From Methylobacterium trifolii (GTDB lineage: Bacteria > Pseudomonadota > Alphaproteobacteria > Rhizobiales > Beijerinckiaceae), in contig NZ_BPRB01000028.1 of the NCBI RefSeq assembly GCF_022179685.1, positions 1 through 44,930 on the forward strand: a stretch of 44,930 nucleotides of DNA, read 5' to 3'. Within the stretch, counting starts at the first letter, position 1, and each line of letters begins with the position of its first letter. Below, one piece after another: positions 24,178 to 32,099 of the stretch. The notes below the pieces were generated by a model, which was given only the letters and a program-made list of their open reading frames with translations, was not told the DNA's origin and made no database searches. Position numbers and translations under genes: made by a program.

Positions 24178-24509
24178 CCGGCCGTCCGCGTCCGCTCCAG
24201 GAGGTCGTGCTCGTTGAGGAGCGCGCGCGCGGTCTCGGCCTGGAGCAGGAGTTCCAGGGAGACGAGCAGTCCGCTCGCCTCGCGGGCGCGCTCGACGGCC
24301 CGACGCGCGTTCTCGGCCTCGTTCATTCCCGTGGCGGTCTCGATGTAGCGGCGGCTCAGGCCGTCCGGGACCGGACGGTTCTCGGGCGCGGCCTCGTACA
24401 CGGACTTGCGCAGGAAGAAGGACTGCCAGGGCGGGCCGCCGACATCGCCCAGGCGCTCGAACTCGGCCCTGATGCAGCCGGTCAACGTCGTCAGCATCGC
24501 GTCGCCCAT
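24174..24509 (-). CDS. Hypothetical protein, first gene of the heptose operon
   Basis: A 111-residue, mainly helical protein with no family that I recognise. It contains an aromatic stretch (GGPPWQSFFLRKSVYE) and a C-terminal Leu- and Ala-rich helix. GGAG lies 4 bases before the ATG at 24509. It overlaps the GT9 gene by ATGA, indicating coupled expression. It may be an accessory factor for LPS-core assembly, but this is only inferred from its position. Confidence 0.6.
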   Translation of the reverse strand: MGDAMLTTLTGCIRAEFERLGDVGGPPWQSFFLRKSVYEAAPENRPVPDGLSRRYIETATGMNEAENARRAVERAREASGLLVSLELLLQAETARALLNEHDLLERTRTAG

Positions 24510-24796
24510 CCTTCTCCGTCGGGTCCGGGGCCGCACTCGGTCGGCCCCACCTATCGCAGAACGTCCGGTCGGGGCTAGACCCGGCGCGCCGCAGCGGGCT
24601 GTCCGTGCAATCCCGGATCGGCTCACGCATCGGCGAATCGTCGTGTGGCACGGGGCGTGGGCCGCAGGGTCCGATCCGGACCTTGCCGCCGAGGATCGGG
24701 GCGGCGTGGAGCGGCGCGTTCCCTCACGAACGATCCAGCAGCGCCCTCGAAGACGTGCTATCATCGGATAAAATATACGAGAACGATCGAGGCATC
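24510..24796. other. Divergent promoter region, heptose operon / FadR-type regulator
   Basis: 287 bases between divergent genes. Most are GC-rich, but 24758-24790 is AT-rich (GATAAAATATACGA) and close to the regulator start, a likely promoter or autoregulatory site. I see no gene here. Confidence 0.4.
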
Positions 24797-25489
24797 ATGT
24801 CCGCTGCGGCCCCCACGCGTTCCGTCCCCGACCGCCTGCGCCACAAGACCGTGTCCGCCGCCGTCGCCGACGCGCTGCGGCAGCGAATCCTCAACGGCGA
24901 GTTCGCCCCCGGAATCCAGCTTCGGCAGGACGCCCTGGCGGAGGAGTTCGGGATCAGCCGCATCCCGATCCGCGAGGCCCTCCTGCAACTGGAGGCCACC
25001 GGGCTCGTCAAGATCGTGCCGCATCGCGGCGCCGTGGTCTCGGGCCTGTCGGTGGAGGAGGTCGAGGACATCTTCCAGCTGCGCGTCCAGCTCGAACCGT
25101 CCCTCCTCCTGCTGTCGGCGCGCCGGTTCTCCGAGGACGATTTCCACGCGCTGCGCAGCCTCACCGAGGAATACGGCACCGCGCTTCAGGCGGGACAGGT
25201 CGAACTCTGGGGCGAGTTGAACCGGCGCTTCCATCTCGACCTGCTGCGCCATGCCGGGCGGCCGCGCTCCCTCGGGATCGTCTCGGGGCTGCTCCAGGAT
25301 TGCGACCGCCCGACCCGCCTCCAGCTCTCCGCCTCCGGCGACGTGGCACGCGCCGACCGCGAGCACACCCAGATCGTCGACCTCTGCGAAGGCGGCGCGA
25401 TCGAAGCCGCGGCCGACCTGCTTCGGGCCCATATCGAGCACGCCGGCACCTCGCTGGTGGCGATCTACCGGCGCTCCGGCGGCGCCTGA
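24797..25489 (+). CDS. GntR-family regulator, FadR/FCD type
   Basis: A 230-residue transcription factor. The N-terminal winged helix (ALRQRILNGEFAPGIQLRQDALAEEF, then ISRIPIREALLQLEATGLV) is a GntR domain. The C-terminal helical FCD domain binds a small acid: the RRFHLDLL segment and HIEHAG near the end supply the metal/ligand His residues. GAGG lies 5 bases before the ATG. It is followed by a Liv-type ABC transporter and a DHDPS-family enzyme on the same strand, which it most likely represses until substrate appears. Two AT-rich operator-like sites lie upstream of it and of livG. Confidence 0.9.
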   Translation: MSAAAPTRSVPDRLRHKTVSAAVADALRQRILNGEFAPGIQLRQDALAEEFGISRIPIREALLQLEATGLVKIVPHRGAVVSGLSVEEVEDIFQLRVQLEPSLLLLSARRFSEDDFHALRSLTEEYGTALQAGQVELWGELNRRFHLDLLRHAGRPRSLGIVSGLLQDCDRPTRLQLSASGDVARADREHTQIVDLCEGGAIEAAADLLRAHIEHAGTSLVAIYRRSGGA

Positions 25490-25531
25490 CCGCCGCCGGC
25501 CGACCCGTCACAGGCGCTTGACGGATTGCAG

Positions 25532-25543
25532 ATTTTATACAAT
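25532..25543. promoter_or_regulatory. Candidate FadR/VanR-type operator before livG
   Basis: ATTTTATACAAT differs by one base from the perfect palindrome ATTGTATACAAT, which resembles operators of VanR-subgroup FCD regulators. It lies about 34 bases before the livG start and about 10 bases after a TTGAC element (25518), so a bound regulator would block the promoter. It is placed directly after the FCD regulator gene. Confidence 0.5.
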
Positions 25544-25576
25544 CTACGAAGCAGGACGTTCGGCGGGGGGCTCACG

Positions 25577-26329
25577 GTGTCGGACTACGCGCTGGTGACG
25601 GAGGGACTGACCAAGGCGTTCGGCGGCTTCACCGCCGTGCGCGCGGTCGACCTCAAGGTCCGGCGCCACGCGATCCACGCGCTGATCGGCCCGAACGGCG
25701 CCGGCAAGACCACCTTCTTCAACCTGCTGACCAAGGTGCACCGGCCGACCTCGGGACGCATCGTCTACGAGGGCGCCGACATCACCGCCGAGACCTCCGC
25801 GGCCATCGCCCGGCGCGGCATCGTGCGCTCGTTCCAGATCTCGGCGACCTTCCCCAAGATGAGCGTGCGCGACAACGTCCGGGTCGCGCTCCAGCGGCGG
25901 CTGGGCACGCAGTACAGCTTCTGGCGCTCGATGCGCTCGCTCGCCGTCCTCGACCGGGAGGCGATGGCATTGCTCGCGGATGTGGGCCTTGCCGACTATG
26001 CCGAGGCGAACGCGGCCGACCTCTCCTACGGGCGCAAGCGCACCCTGGAGATCGCCACCACCCTGGCGCTCGACCCGCCGATGCTGCTCCTCGACGAGCC
26101 GACGCAGGGCATGGCGATCGACGACGTCGACCGCATCAAGCGGTTGATCCGGAGGATCGCCAAGGGCCGCACCATCCTGATGGTCGAGCACAACATGTCG
26201 GTGGTGGCTGACATCTGCGACGCGATAACCGTGCTCCAGCGCGGCGAGATCCTGGCGCAGGGCAGCTACGCCGAGGTCTCGGCGGACCCCGCCGTGAAGG
26301 CGGCCTATCTCGGGGGCGGGCATGCTTGA
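25577..26329 (+). CDS. livG: Branched-chain amino acid-type ABC transporter, ATP-binding protein
   Basis: A 250-residue ATPase. Walker A is GPNGAGKTT, the signature is LSYGRKRTLEIA (a common variant in LivG), Walker B is LLLDEPTQGM, and the H-loop His follows in MVEHNM. A GTG at 25577, preceded by a G-run, is the chosen start. An in-frame ATG at 25526 would place the start codon at the promoter/operator and add a tail without homology. It overlaps livF by 8 bases. Confidence 0.9.
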   Translation: MSDYALVTEGLTKAFGGFTAVRAVDLKVRRHAIHALIGPNGAGKTTFFNLLTKVHRPTSGRIVYEGADITAETSAAIARRGIVRSFQISATFPKMSVRDNVRVALQRRLGTQYSFWRSMRSLAVLDREAMALLADVGLADYAEANAADLSYGRKRTLEIATTLALDPPMLLLDEPTQGMAIDDVDRIKRLIRRIAKGRTILMVEHNMSVVADICDAITVLQRGEILAQGSYAEVSADPAVKAAYLGGGHA

Positions 26330-27032
26330 GCCTCCCGTCGCCCTCCAGATCCGCGGGCTGGAAGCCTGGTACGGCGAGAGCCACGTCCTGCACGGCATCG
26401 ACCTCACCGTGCGCGAGGGCGAGTGCGTGACCCTGCTCGGGCGCAACGGCGCCGGCCGCAGCACCACCCTGAAGGCGATCCTCGGGCTCACCGATCGCCG
26501 CGCCGGCTCGGTGAAGGTGCGGGGCCAGGAGGCGATCCGGCTCTCCACCCACCGCATCGCCCGCCTCGGCCTCGGCTACTGTCCGGAGGAGCGCGGCATC
26601 TACCGGACCCTGACCACGCAGGAGAACCTGACGCTCCTGCCGCGGCTCGGCTCCGAGGGCATGTCCGTCGCCGAGGTGCTGGCGATGTTCCCCAACCTAG
26701 CCGAGCGCGCCGACAGCTACGGCGGCCGGCTCTCGGGCGGCGAGCAGCAGATGCTGGCGCTCGGGCGCATCCTGACCACCGGGGCCCGCATCCTGCTGCT
26801 CGACGAGATCACGGAGGGGCTCGCCCCGGTGATCGTCGAGGCGCTCGGCCGCGCCGTGTCGCTGCTGAAGAGCCGCGGCTTCACCATCGTGCTGGTCGAG
26901 CAGAACTTCCACTTCGCGCGGCATCTGGCCGACCGCCACTACGTGATCGAGCACGGCCGCGTGGCCGCCGAGATCGCGGCCGGCGAGGTCGAGAGGCGCG
27001 AGGCGGAGGTCGGGCGCCTGCTCGGCGTCTAG
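26322..27032 (+). CDS. livF: Branched-chain amino acid-type ABC transporter, second ATP-binding protein
   Basis: A 236-residue ATPase of the LivF type. Signature LSGGEQQMLALGR, Walker B LLLDEITEGLAPVIV and the H-loop region (VEQNFHFARHLADRHYV) are present. Walker A reads GRNGAGRSTT: the usual invariant Lys is Arg (codon CGC). The Pro-Ser of the usual DEPSEGLAP is Ile-Thr. LivG in the same transporter keeps the standard Lys. Whether ATP binding is weakened at this site is open. Confidence 0.9.
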   Translation: MLEPPVALQIRGLEAWYGESHVLHGIDLTVREGECVTLLGRNGAGRSTTLKAILGLTDRRAGSVKVRGQEAIRLSTHRIARLGLGYCPEERGIYRTLTTQENLTLLPRLGSEGMSVAEVLAMFPNLAERADSYGGRLSGGEQQMLALGRILTTGARILLLDEITEGLAPVIVEALGRAVSLLKSRGFTIVLVEQNFHFARHLADRHYVIEHGRVAAEIAAGEVERREAEVGRLLGV

Positions 27033-27076
27033 CGTTTCACGAGGCTCCGGGGTCGGGGCGGACAGGGGGCAGGATC

Positions 27077-28297
27077 ATGCGCGCGCGGTTCATCGGTTTG
27101 GCTCTCGGCGCGTCGATCGCGTCCCTCACCATCCCGGCGCTGGCGGCGGACAAGGTCAGCGACGGCGTCGTCAAGATCGGCATCCTCAACGACCTGTCGG
27201 GCATCTACTCCGACTTCACCGGCCGCGGCTCGGCGGTGGCGGCGCAGATCGCTATCGACGAGATGGGCGGCAAGGTGCTGGGCGCGCCGGTCGAACTCGT
27301 GGCGGCCGACCACCAGAACAAGCCTGACATCGCCGCCAACCTCGCCCGCGAGTGGTTCGACCAGGGCAAGGTCGACATGATCGCCGACTTCCCGACCTCC
27401 TCCACGGCGCTCGCCGTGATGGAGATCGCCAAGCAGAAGAACCGGGTGACGATGCTCTCGGCCGGCGTCGCCATGGCCGCGATCAACGAGAAGTGCTCAC
27501 CGCTCAACGCGCAGTGGATGGTCAACACCTACGCGCTGGCCGCCGGCACGGCCAAGGCGCTCCTCAAGACCGGCCGCAAGAGCTGGTACTTCGTCACCGC
27601 CGACTACACCTTCGGCCATTCGCTGGAGAAGGACGCCTCGGCGATGGTCGAGGCCGAGGGCGGCAAGGTGCTCGGCGTCTCGCGCCACCCCTTCCCCGGC
27701 GGCGACTTCTCCTCCTTCATGCTGAAGGCCCAGGCCAGCGGCGCCCAGGTGATCGCGCTCGCCAACGCCGGCAGCGACACCGTCAACGCCGTCAAGCAGG
27801 CCGCCGAGTACGGCATCGGCCGCTCGGACAAGCAGGTGATCGCGCCGTTGCTCACCTACATCACCGACGTGAAGAGCCTGGGGCTGGCCAAGGCCCAGGA
27901 CATGTACCTCACGGAAGCCTTCTACTGGGATTACGACGACCGCTCGCGCGCCTTCGCCGAGAAATACTTCGCCAAGATGAAGCGCATGCCGAGCGCCTCT
28001 CAGGCGGCAGTCTACTCGGCAGCCCTCAGCTACCTCAAGGCGATCGAGGCGGCCGGAACCGACGAGGCCGGGGCCGTGATGGCGAAACTCCGCACCATGA
28101 CCATCGACGACGCGGTGATCCGCAACGGTCACCTGCGCGCCGACGGGGCGCTCGTGCACGACATGCTGCTCCTGCAGGTGAAGAAGCCGGCCGAATCCAA
28201 GCGCGACTGGGACTTCTACACCGTGAAGTCCGTGCTCAAGGGTGAGGAGGTGTTCCCGAAGCCCTCCGACGCCTGCCCGCTCAACGCCAAGGGTTAG
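27077..28297 (+). CDS. livK: ABC transporter periplasmic substrate-binding protein (LivK-like)
   Basis: A 406-residue protein. Residues 1-23 are a Sec signal peptide ending ALAA. The rest is a type I periplasmic binding fold: VKIGILNDLSGIYSD at the start, AADHQNKPDIAANLAREW, and YTFGHSLEKDA in the second lobe. The ligand is not clear. Its company (FCD regulator and DHDPS-family enzyme) suggests a small amino acid or keto acid rather than leucine. A GC-rich hairpin separates it from the permease gene, a common way to keep the binding protein in excess. Confidence 0.88.
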   Translation: MRARFIGLALGASIASLTIPALAADKVSDGVVKIGILNDLSGIYSDFTGRGSAVAAQIAIDEMGGKVLGAPVELVAADHQNKPDIAANLAREWFDQGKVDMIADFPTSSTALAVMEIAKQKNRVTMLSAGVAMAAINEKCSPLNAQWMVNTYALAAGTAKALLKTGRKSWYFVTADYTFGHSLEKDASAMVEAEGGKVLGVSRHPFPGGDFSSFMLKAQASGAQVIALANAGSDTVNAVKQAAEYGIGRSDKQVIAPLLTYITDVKSLGLAKAQDMYLTEAFYWDYDDRSRAFAEKYFAKMKRMPSASQAAVYSAALSYLKAIEAAGTDEAGAVMAKLRTMTIDDAVIRNGHLRADGALVHDMLLLQVKKPAESKRDWDFYTVKSVLKGEEVFPKPSDACPLNAKG

Positions 28298-28303
28298 GAA
28301 GCC

Positions 28304-28328
28304 TCCCTCCCCCGCAGAGGGGGAGGGA
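28304..28328. terminator. GC-rich hairpin between livK and livH
   Basis: Arms at 28304-28313 and 28319-28328 pair over 10 bases (TCCCTCCCCC with its complement) around a 5-base loop. The right arm contains the G-rich ribosome-binding site of an ATG at 28330. It could act as an attenuator, as an RNA-stability element protecting livK mRNA, or as a switch on livH translation. The sequence also looks like a dispersed intergenic repeat of GC-rich genomes. Confidence 0.5.
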
Positions 28329-28329
28329 A

Positions 28330-29274
28330 ATGCCGCTCCCCTTTTCCTCGATCCCCGCCGGTGCCGCCATGCCCGACATCACCCTCCAGGCCTTCATGGC
28401 CCAGCTCACGATCGGGCTCATCGGCGGCTGCTTCTACGCGCTCCTGAGCATGGGGCTCGCCATCATCTTCGGGCTCCTGAACATCATCAACTTCACCCAC
28501 GGGGCGCAGTTCATGATGGCCGCCTTCCTCGCCTGGATCGGCCTGACGCAGATCGGCCCCTGGCTCGGCTACCCGGACTTCCAGGTCAGCTTCTGGGTGG
28601 CGCTGGTGCTGGCGCCCCTGTGCGTCGCGGTCTTCGGCATGGCGATCGAGCGGCTGCTGCTGGCCCGGCTCTATCACCTCGACCACCTCTACGGCCTGCT
28701 CCTCACCTTCGGCGTGGCCTTGGTGATGGAGGGCGGCTTCCGCTACGCCTTCGGCGTGTCCGGGCAGGGCTACGAGCCGCCGGAGATCCTTCAGGGCCCG
28801 GTCGACGTCGGCTTCATGCTGCTGCCGAAGTACCGGATCTTCGTCGTCGTCGCCTCGCTGCTGATCTGCTTCGGCACCTGGTTCCTGTTCGAGCGGACCA
28901 AGCTCGGCGCGTATCTCCGGGCCGGCACCGAGAACCCGCGCCTGCTCCAGGCCTTCGGCATCAACGTGCCGGTGATGATCACGCTCACCTACGGCTTCGG
29001 CGTGGCGCTGGCCGGCATCGCCGGGGTGCTGGCCGCCCCGATCATGCAGGTGACGCCCCTGATGGGCGGCAACCTGCTCAACATCGTCTTCGCGGTGGTG
29101 GTGATCGGCGGGCTCGGCTCGATCCTCGGCTCGATGCTCACGGGGCTGGCCCTGGGGCTGATCGAGGGCCTTACCAAGGTGGTCTACCCGGAGGCCTCGA
29201 CCGTCGTGGTCTTCGTCATCATGGCGCTGGCGCTGCTGGTGCGCCCGGCCGGCCTGTTCGGCCGCGACGTCTGA
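28330..29274 (+). CDS. livH: Branched-chain amino acid-type ABC transporter permease
   Basis: A 314-residue (or 301-residue) permease with about eight membrane helices. GGCFYALLSMGLAIIFGLLNIINFTHG is the LivH signature, and VFAVVVIGGLGSILGSMLTGL is the conserved cytoplasmic coupling region. The ATG at 28330 has a strong G-rich ribosome-binding site. The ATG at 28369 (MPDITLQ) fits the family's usual N-terminus but has none. It lies 9 bases before livM. Confidence 0.9.
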   Translation: MPLPFSSIPAGAAMPDITLQAFMAQLTIGLIGGCFYALLSMGLAIIFGLLNIINFTHGAQFMMAAFLAWIGLTQIGPWLGYPDFQVSFWVALVLAPLCVAVFGMAIERLLLARLYHLDHLYGLLLTFGVALVMEGGFRYAFGVSGQGYEPPEILQGPVDVGFMLLPKYRIFVVVASLLICFGTWFLFERTKLGAYLRAGTENPRLLQAFGINVPVMITLTYGFGVALAGIAGVLAAPIMQVTPLMGGNLLNIVFAVVVIGGLGSILGSMLTGLALGLIEGLTKVVYPEASTVVVFVIMALALLVRPAGLFGRDV

Positions 29275-29283
29275 GGGAAGCCC

Positions 29284-30288
29284 ATGTCCACCACCCTCAA
29301 GATCTTCCTCGTCCTGGCGGCCTTCGCCCTCGTGGTGCCCTTCGTGCCGGGGCTGATCTACCCGGTCTTCGTGATGAAGGTGATGTGCTACGGGCTGTTC
29401 GCCTGCGCCTTCAACCTGCTGCTCGGCTTCACCGGCCTCGTGTCGTTCAGCCATGCGGCGTTCCTCGGCAGCGCCGGCTACGTCACCGGCGCGCTGATGA
29501 TCCGCTTCGGCGCCCATCCGCTGGGGATGCCCGCGGCCCTGGTGCTGGGCGTCGCGGCCTCGCTGCTCGTCGGGCTCGCCATCGGCGGCCTCGCGATCCG
29601 GCGGCGCGGCATCTACTTCGCGATGATCACGCTGGCGCTCTCGCAGATCGTCTACTTCCTGGCCGTCCAGTTCCGCTGGACCGGCGGCGAGGACGGCCTC
29701 CAGGGCATCCCCCGCGGAAACCTGTTCGGCCTCGACCTCACCTCCGACACGACGATGTACTACGTGATGCTGGCGCTGTTTTCTGCCGGCTTCCTGTTCG
29801 TCGACCGGATCGTGCACTCGCCCTTCGGCCAGATCCTCCAGGCGGTGCGGGACAACGAGGCGCGGGCGACCTCGCTGGGCTACGACACCGACCGCTTCAA
29901 GCTCCTGGCCTTCGTGCTTTCGGCGGGCGTGGCGGGCTATGCGGGTGCGATGAAGGCGCTGGTGTTCCAGCTCGTCTCCCTCAACGACGTCTCGCTCCAC
30001 ACCTCGACGGAAGTGGTGCTGATGACCCTGCTCGGCGGCGTCGGCACGATCTTCGGGCCGCTCGTCGGTGCGGCCCTCGTCGTCGGCCTGCAGAACTACC
30101 TCGCCACCATCGGCGACCTCGTCACCGTGGTGATCGGGCTGATCTTCATCGTCTGCGTCTCGTTCTTCCGGCGCGGCTTCGTCGGCGAGTTTCTGCATGT
30201 CCGCCGGCGCCGGGCCGAGCGGCGCGCCCGCGCGGCACCGAGGCCGGAGCCGCCCCCGAACGACGCCCCGGTCGCGGAGCCGGCCTGA
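29284..30288 (+). CDS. livM: Branched-chain amino acid-type ABC transporter permease
   Basis: A 334-residue permease. NLLLGFTGLVSFSHAAFLGSAGY is the LivM signature and VVLMTLLGGVGTIFGPLVGAAL is the coupling segment. It has about eight to ten helices and ends in an Arg- then Pro-rich cytoplasmic tail (about residues 300-334). GAGGGAAG precedes the ATG. It pairs with LivH in the membrane. Confidence 0.9.
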   Translation: MSTTLKIFLVLAAFALVVPFVPGLIYPVFVMKVMCYGLFACAFNLLLGFTGLVSFSHAAFLGSAGYVTGALMIRFGAHPLGMPAALVLGVAASLLVGLAIGGLAIRRRGIYFAMITLALSQIVYFLAVQFRWTGGEDGLQGIPRGNLFGLDLTSDTTMYYVMLALFSAGFLFVDRIVHSPFGQILQAVRDNEARATSLGYDTDRFKLLAFVLSAGVAGYAGAMKALVFQLVSLNDVSLHTSTEVVLMTLLGGVGTIFGPLVGAALVVGLQNYLATIGDLVTVVIGLIFIVCVSFFRRGFVGEFLHVRRRRAERRARAAPRPEPPPNDAPVAEPA

Positions 30289-30422
30289 GCGGCGGCACCA
30301 CCCGGAACGCCGAAACCCAAAAAAATTCGCCGTCACGCTCGGGGCCGACGCGTGCGCGGAGCCCTCGACGCGTCCCGAAGTCGGCCCGAACCGCAGTTTT
30401 TTCAGAAGAAGGACCGACGACC
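30289..30422 (+). other. livM-DHDPS intergenic region with nested stems and T-run
   Basis: Bases 30341-30347 and 30381-30387 can pair over 7 bases, with a second stem (30347-30352 with 30369-30374) inside. A run of six T follows at 30397-30402. This could be a weak terminator or attenuator limiting transcription into the lyase gene. It is uncertain because the T-run is about 10 bases away from the stem. Confidence 0.3.
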
Positions 30423-31313
30423 ATGTGGACCGGTGTCATCCCCGCCGTCACGACCAAGTTCACCCCCGAGGGCGACCTCGACCACGCCGAGATGGAGCGC
30501 TGCTTCGCCCTCCAGATGGATGCGGGCTGCGACGGCATCATCGTCTGCGGCTCGTTGGGCGAGGGCCCGATGCTGTCGCAAGACGAGCGCATCGCCGTGC
30601 TCAAGCGGGCCCAGGCCGTCACGCAGGGCAAGCCGACCCTGATGACCGTCTCCGAGGCCGGCACCCGCGAGGCCTGCGCCCTCGCCGCCAAGGCGGCCAA
30701 GGCCGGCGCCACGGGACTGATGGTCGTGCCGAGCCCGATCTACCACACCGATCCGGCCGAGACGGCCGCCACGCTCCGCGCGGTGGCCGCCGCCGGCGAC
30801 CTCCCGGTGATGATCTACTCCAACCGGGTCGCCTACCGGGTCGACGTGACGCCGGAGATCATGGAATCGCTGGCCGACGACGCCCGCTTCGTGGCGATCA
30901 AGGAATCGTCGGACGACATCCGCCGCACCACCGAGATCATCAACCGCCTGGGCGACCGCTACGCCGTGCTCACCGGCGTCGACAACCTCGCGCTCGAAGC
31001 GCTGGCGGTCGGCGCCTGCGGCTGGGTCGCGGGCCTCGTCTGCGCCTTCCCGAAGGAGACGGTGGCGATCTACCGGCTGATGCAGGCCGGGCGCACCGCC
31101 GAGGCCCTGGCGATCTACCGCTGGTTCCGCCCCCTCCTCGACCTCGACGTCTCGACCTTCCTCGTCCAGAACATCAAGCTCGCCGAGGCGCTGGCGATCG
31201 GCTCGACCGAGCATGTGCGCGCCCCCCGCAAGGTCCTGTCCGGCGCCCGCCGCGCCGAAGTCGAGGCCGTCGTGCGCGACGCCATCGAGCGCCGCCCGGC
31301 CCTGGCCGCCTGA
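30423..31313 (+). CDS. Dihydrodipicolinate synthase-family lyase/deaminase
   Basis: A 296-residue class I aldolase of the DapA/N-acetylneuraminate lyase family. CGSLGEGPMLSQDER near residue 42 is the substrate-carboxylate loop, VMIYSNRVAYRVDV holds the conserved Tyr, and FVAIKESSDDIRR holds the Schiff-base Lys (about residue 160). The typical DapA YNVPxRT is changed to YSNRVAYRV, so it is probably not lysine-biosynthetic DapA. Linked to an FCD regulator and a Liv transporter, it may act in catabolism, for example of hydroxyproline (pyrroline-hydroxycarboxylate deaminase) or a keto sugar acid. AAGGA lies upstream of the ATG. Confidence 0.85.
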   Translation: MWTGVIPAVTTKFTPEGDLDHAEMERCFALQMDAGCDGIIVCGSLGEGPMLSQDERIAVLKRAQAVTQGKPTLMTVSEAGTREACALAAKAAKAGATGLMVVPSPIYHTDPAETAATLRAVAAAGDLPVMIYSNRVAYRVDVTPEIMESLADDARFVAIKESSDDIRRTTEIINRLGDRYAVLTGVDNLALEALAVGACGWVAGLVCAFPKETVAIYRLMQAGRTAEALAIYRWFRPLLDLDVSTFLVQNIKLAEALAIGSTEHVRAPRKVLSGARRAEVEAVVRDAIERRPALAA

Positions 31314-31321
31314 CATCCACC

Positions 31322-31351
31322 CCCGCGTCCCGTCCGGTCGCGCGACGCGGG
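31322..31351 (+). terminator. Hairpin downstream of the DHDPS-family gene
   Basis: CCCGCGTC (31322-31329) and GACGCGGG (31344-31351) form a perfect 8-base stem with a 14-base loop, starting 8 bases after the stop codon. There is no T-tract. It is a probable end of the regulator-Liv-lyase transcription unit. Confidence 0.5.
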
Positions 31352-31427
31352 CGGTCGGGACGCCGACACGAGCGCGTCGTGGCCCGAGGTGTGGAATGCT
31401 TCGCGCGCACCGGGCGTCGCGGCACGC

Positions 31428-31742
31428 TGATCGCGATGCAGGGAAAGCCGGACGGCCCTCCGCAAGGCGAACCTGCCGTGGGCCGTCGAGTGTTTCCGGC
31501 ACCGGGTCGCGGCAGTTCGCGAGGCGGCCGGCATGGACACCAAGGTGAACTTCGTCGGGCTGCGCCACGGCGGTAACGTCGAGGCCGATCTCACGGACGC
31601 GCAACGCCGACCCGTGAACGGCCACCTCACCACCGCAGCGCTGCTCAGGGATGCGCAGCCGACACCCAAGCAGAGCCACGCGCGCGCGAAAACGCCGCGA
31701 CGCTCGGACGAAGAAGAATGGGGTGTCGGAATGAGCCGCTGA
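31428..31742 (+). pseudogene. Tyrosine recombinase/integrase C-terminal remnant
   Basis: The frame, open from just after a TGA at 31428 to a TGA at 31740-31742, encodes a recognisable integrase tail: WAVECFRHRVAAVREAAG, then NFVGLRHGG (the LRH box with its Arg), then LTDAQ, then NGHLTTAALLRDAQPTPKQ. The last segment fits the GH box followed by the catalytic-tyrosine segment, but Asp (GAT) stands where the nucleophilic Tyr would be. The upstream catalytic domain is absent and there is an in-frame stop, so this is a decayed fragment. It lies 50 bases from the 3' end of tRNA-Lys, the usual place for an integrase after tRNA-targeted integration. An ATG at 31533 exists, but a functional protein is unlikely. 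Confidence 0.7.
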
Positions 31743-31762
31743 CGCCATTTCGGAATGGCGTC
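31741..31762. terminator. Perfect hairpin between integrase remnant and tRNA-Lys
   Basis: GACGCCATT (31741-31749) and AATGGCGTC (31754-31762) form a perfect 9-base stem with a TCGG tetraloop. It lies 29 bases beyond the tRNA-Lys 3' end on the minus strand and starts at the end of the integrase remnant on the plus strand. It could end transcription of either. No clear T-tract follows on either strand. Confidence 0.5.
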
Positions 31763-31791
31763 TTCGTATCGGGCCAAGTGTCCGGATTATT

Positions 31792-31867
<76 letters not shown>

Positions 31868-32099
31868 GTCGCCGAAGCGAGGGTTGCGGGGCCACCAAAA
31901 CGTCTCCCCCGCAAGCAGGGGTGCCAATAGCAATGGGGGCATGGGCTGTCCACCCCCGGCGGGCAAGTTTTCCGCATCCCGAGTCTACGCATCCAAGGGA
32001 GGGCGAGCCGGCTCGTCACGGACGGGCAGGACCGTCCCCCTCCCCGATCGTGTGCCGGCGAGGCTGGAGGTGGCGGGCCGACCTGCTATCACTGCCGCG
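31868..32099. other. Divergent region, tRNA-Lys / selA
   Basis: 232 bases with no gene. TTGCGGGG (31884-31891) and CCCCGCAA (31907-31914) form a perfect 8-base inverted repeat with a 15-base loop, close to the tRNA promoter side. Its role is unknown. The selA frame is open through this region but has no homology before 32100. Confidence 0.4.

Noticed and set aside
28294..30336. 680-residue minus-strand open frame opposite livH and livM
   Set aside because: Low-complexity His/Glu/Gly-rich antisense product; the plus-strand permeases are unmistakable.
31884..31914. Perfect 8-base inverted repeat between tRNA-Lys and selA as a riboswitch or terminator
   Set aside because: It has a 15-base loop and no T-tract, and it lies on the promoter side of both genes; no specific function can be supported.
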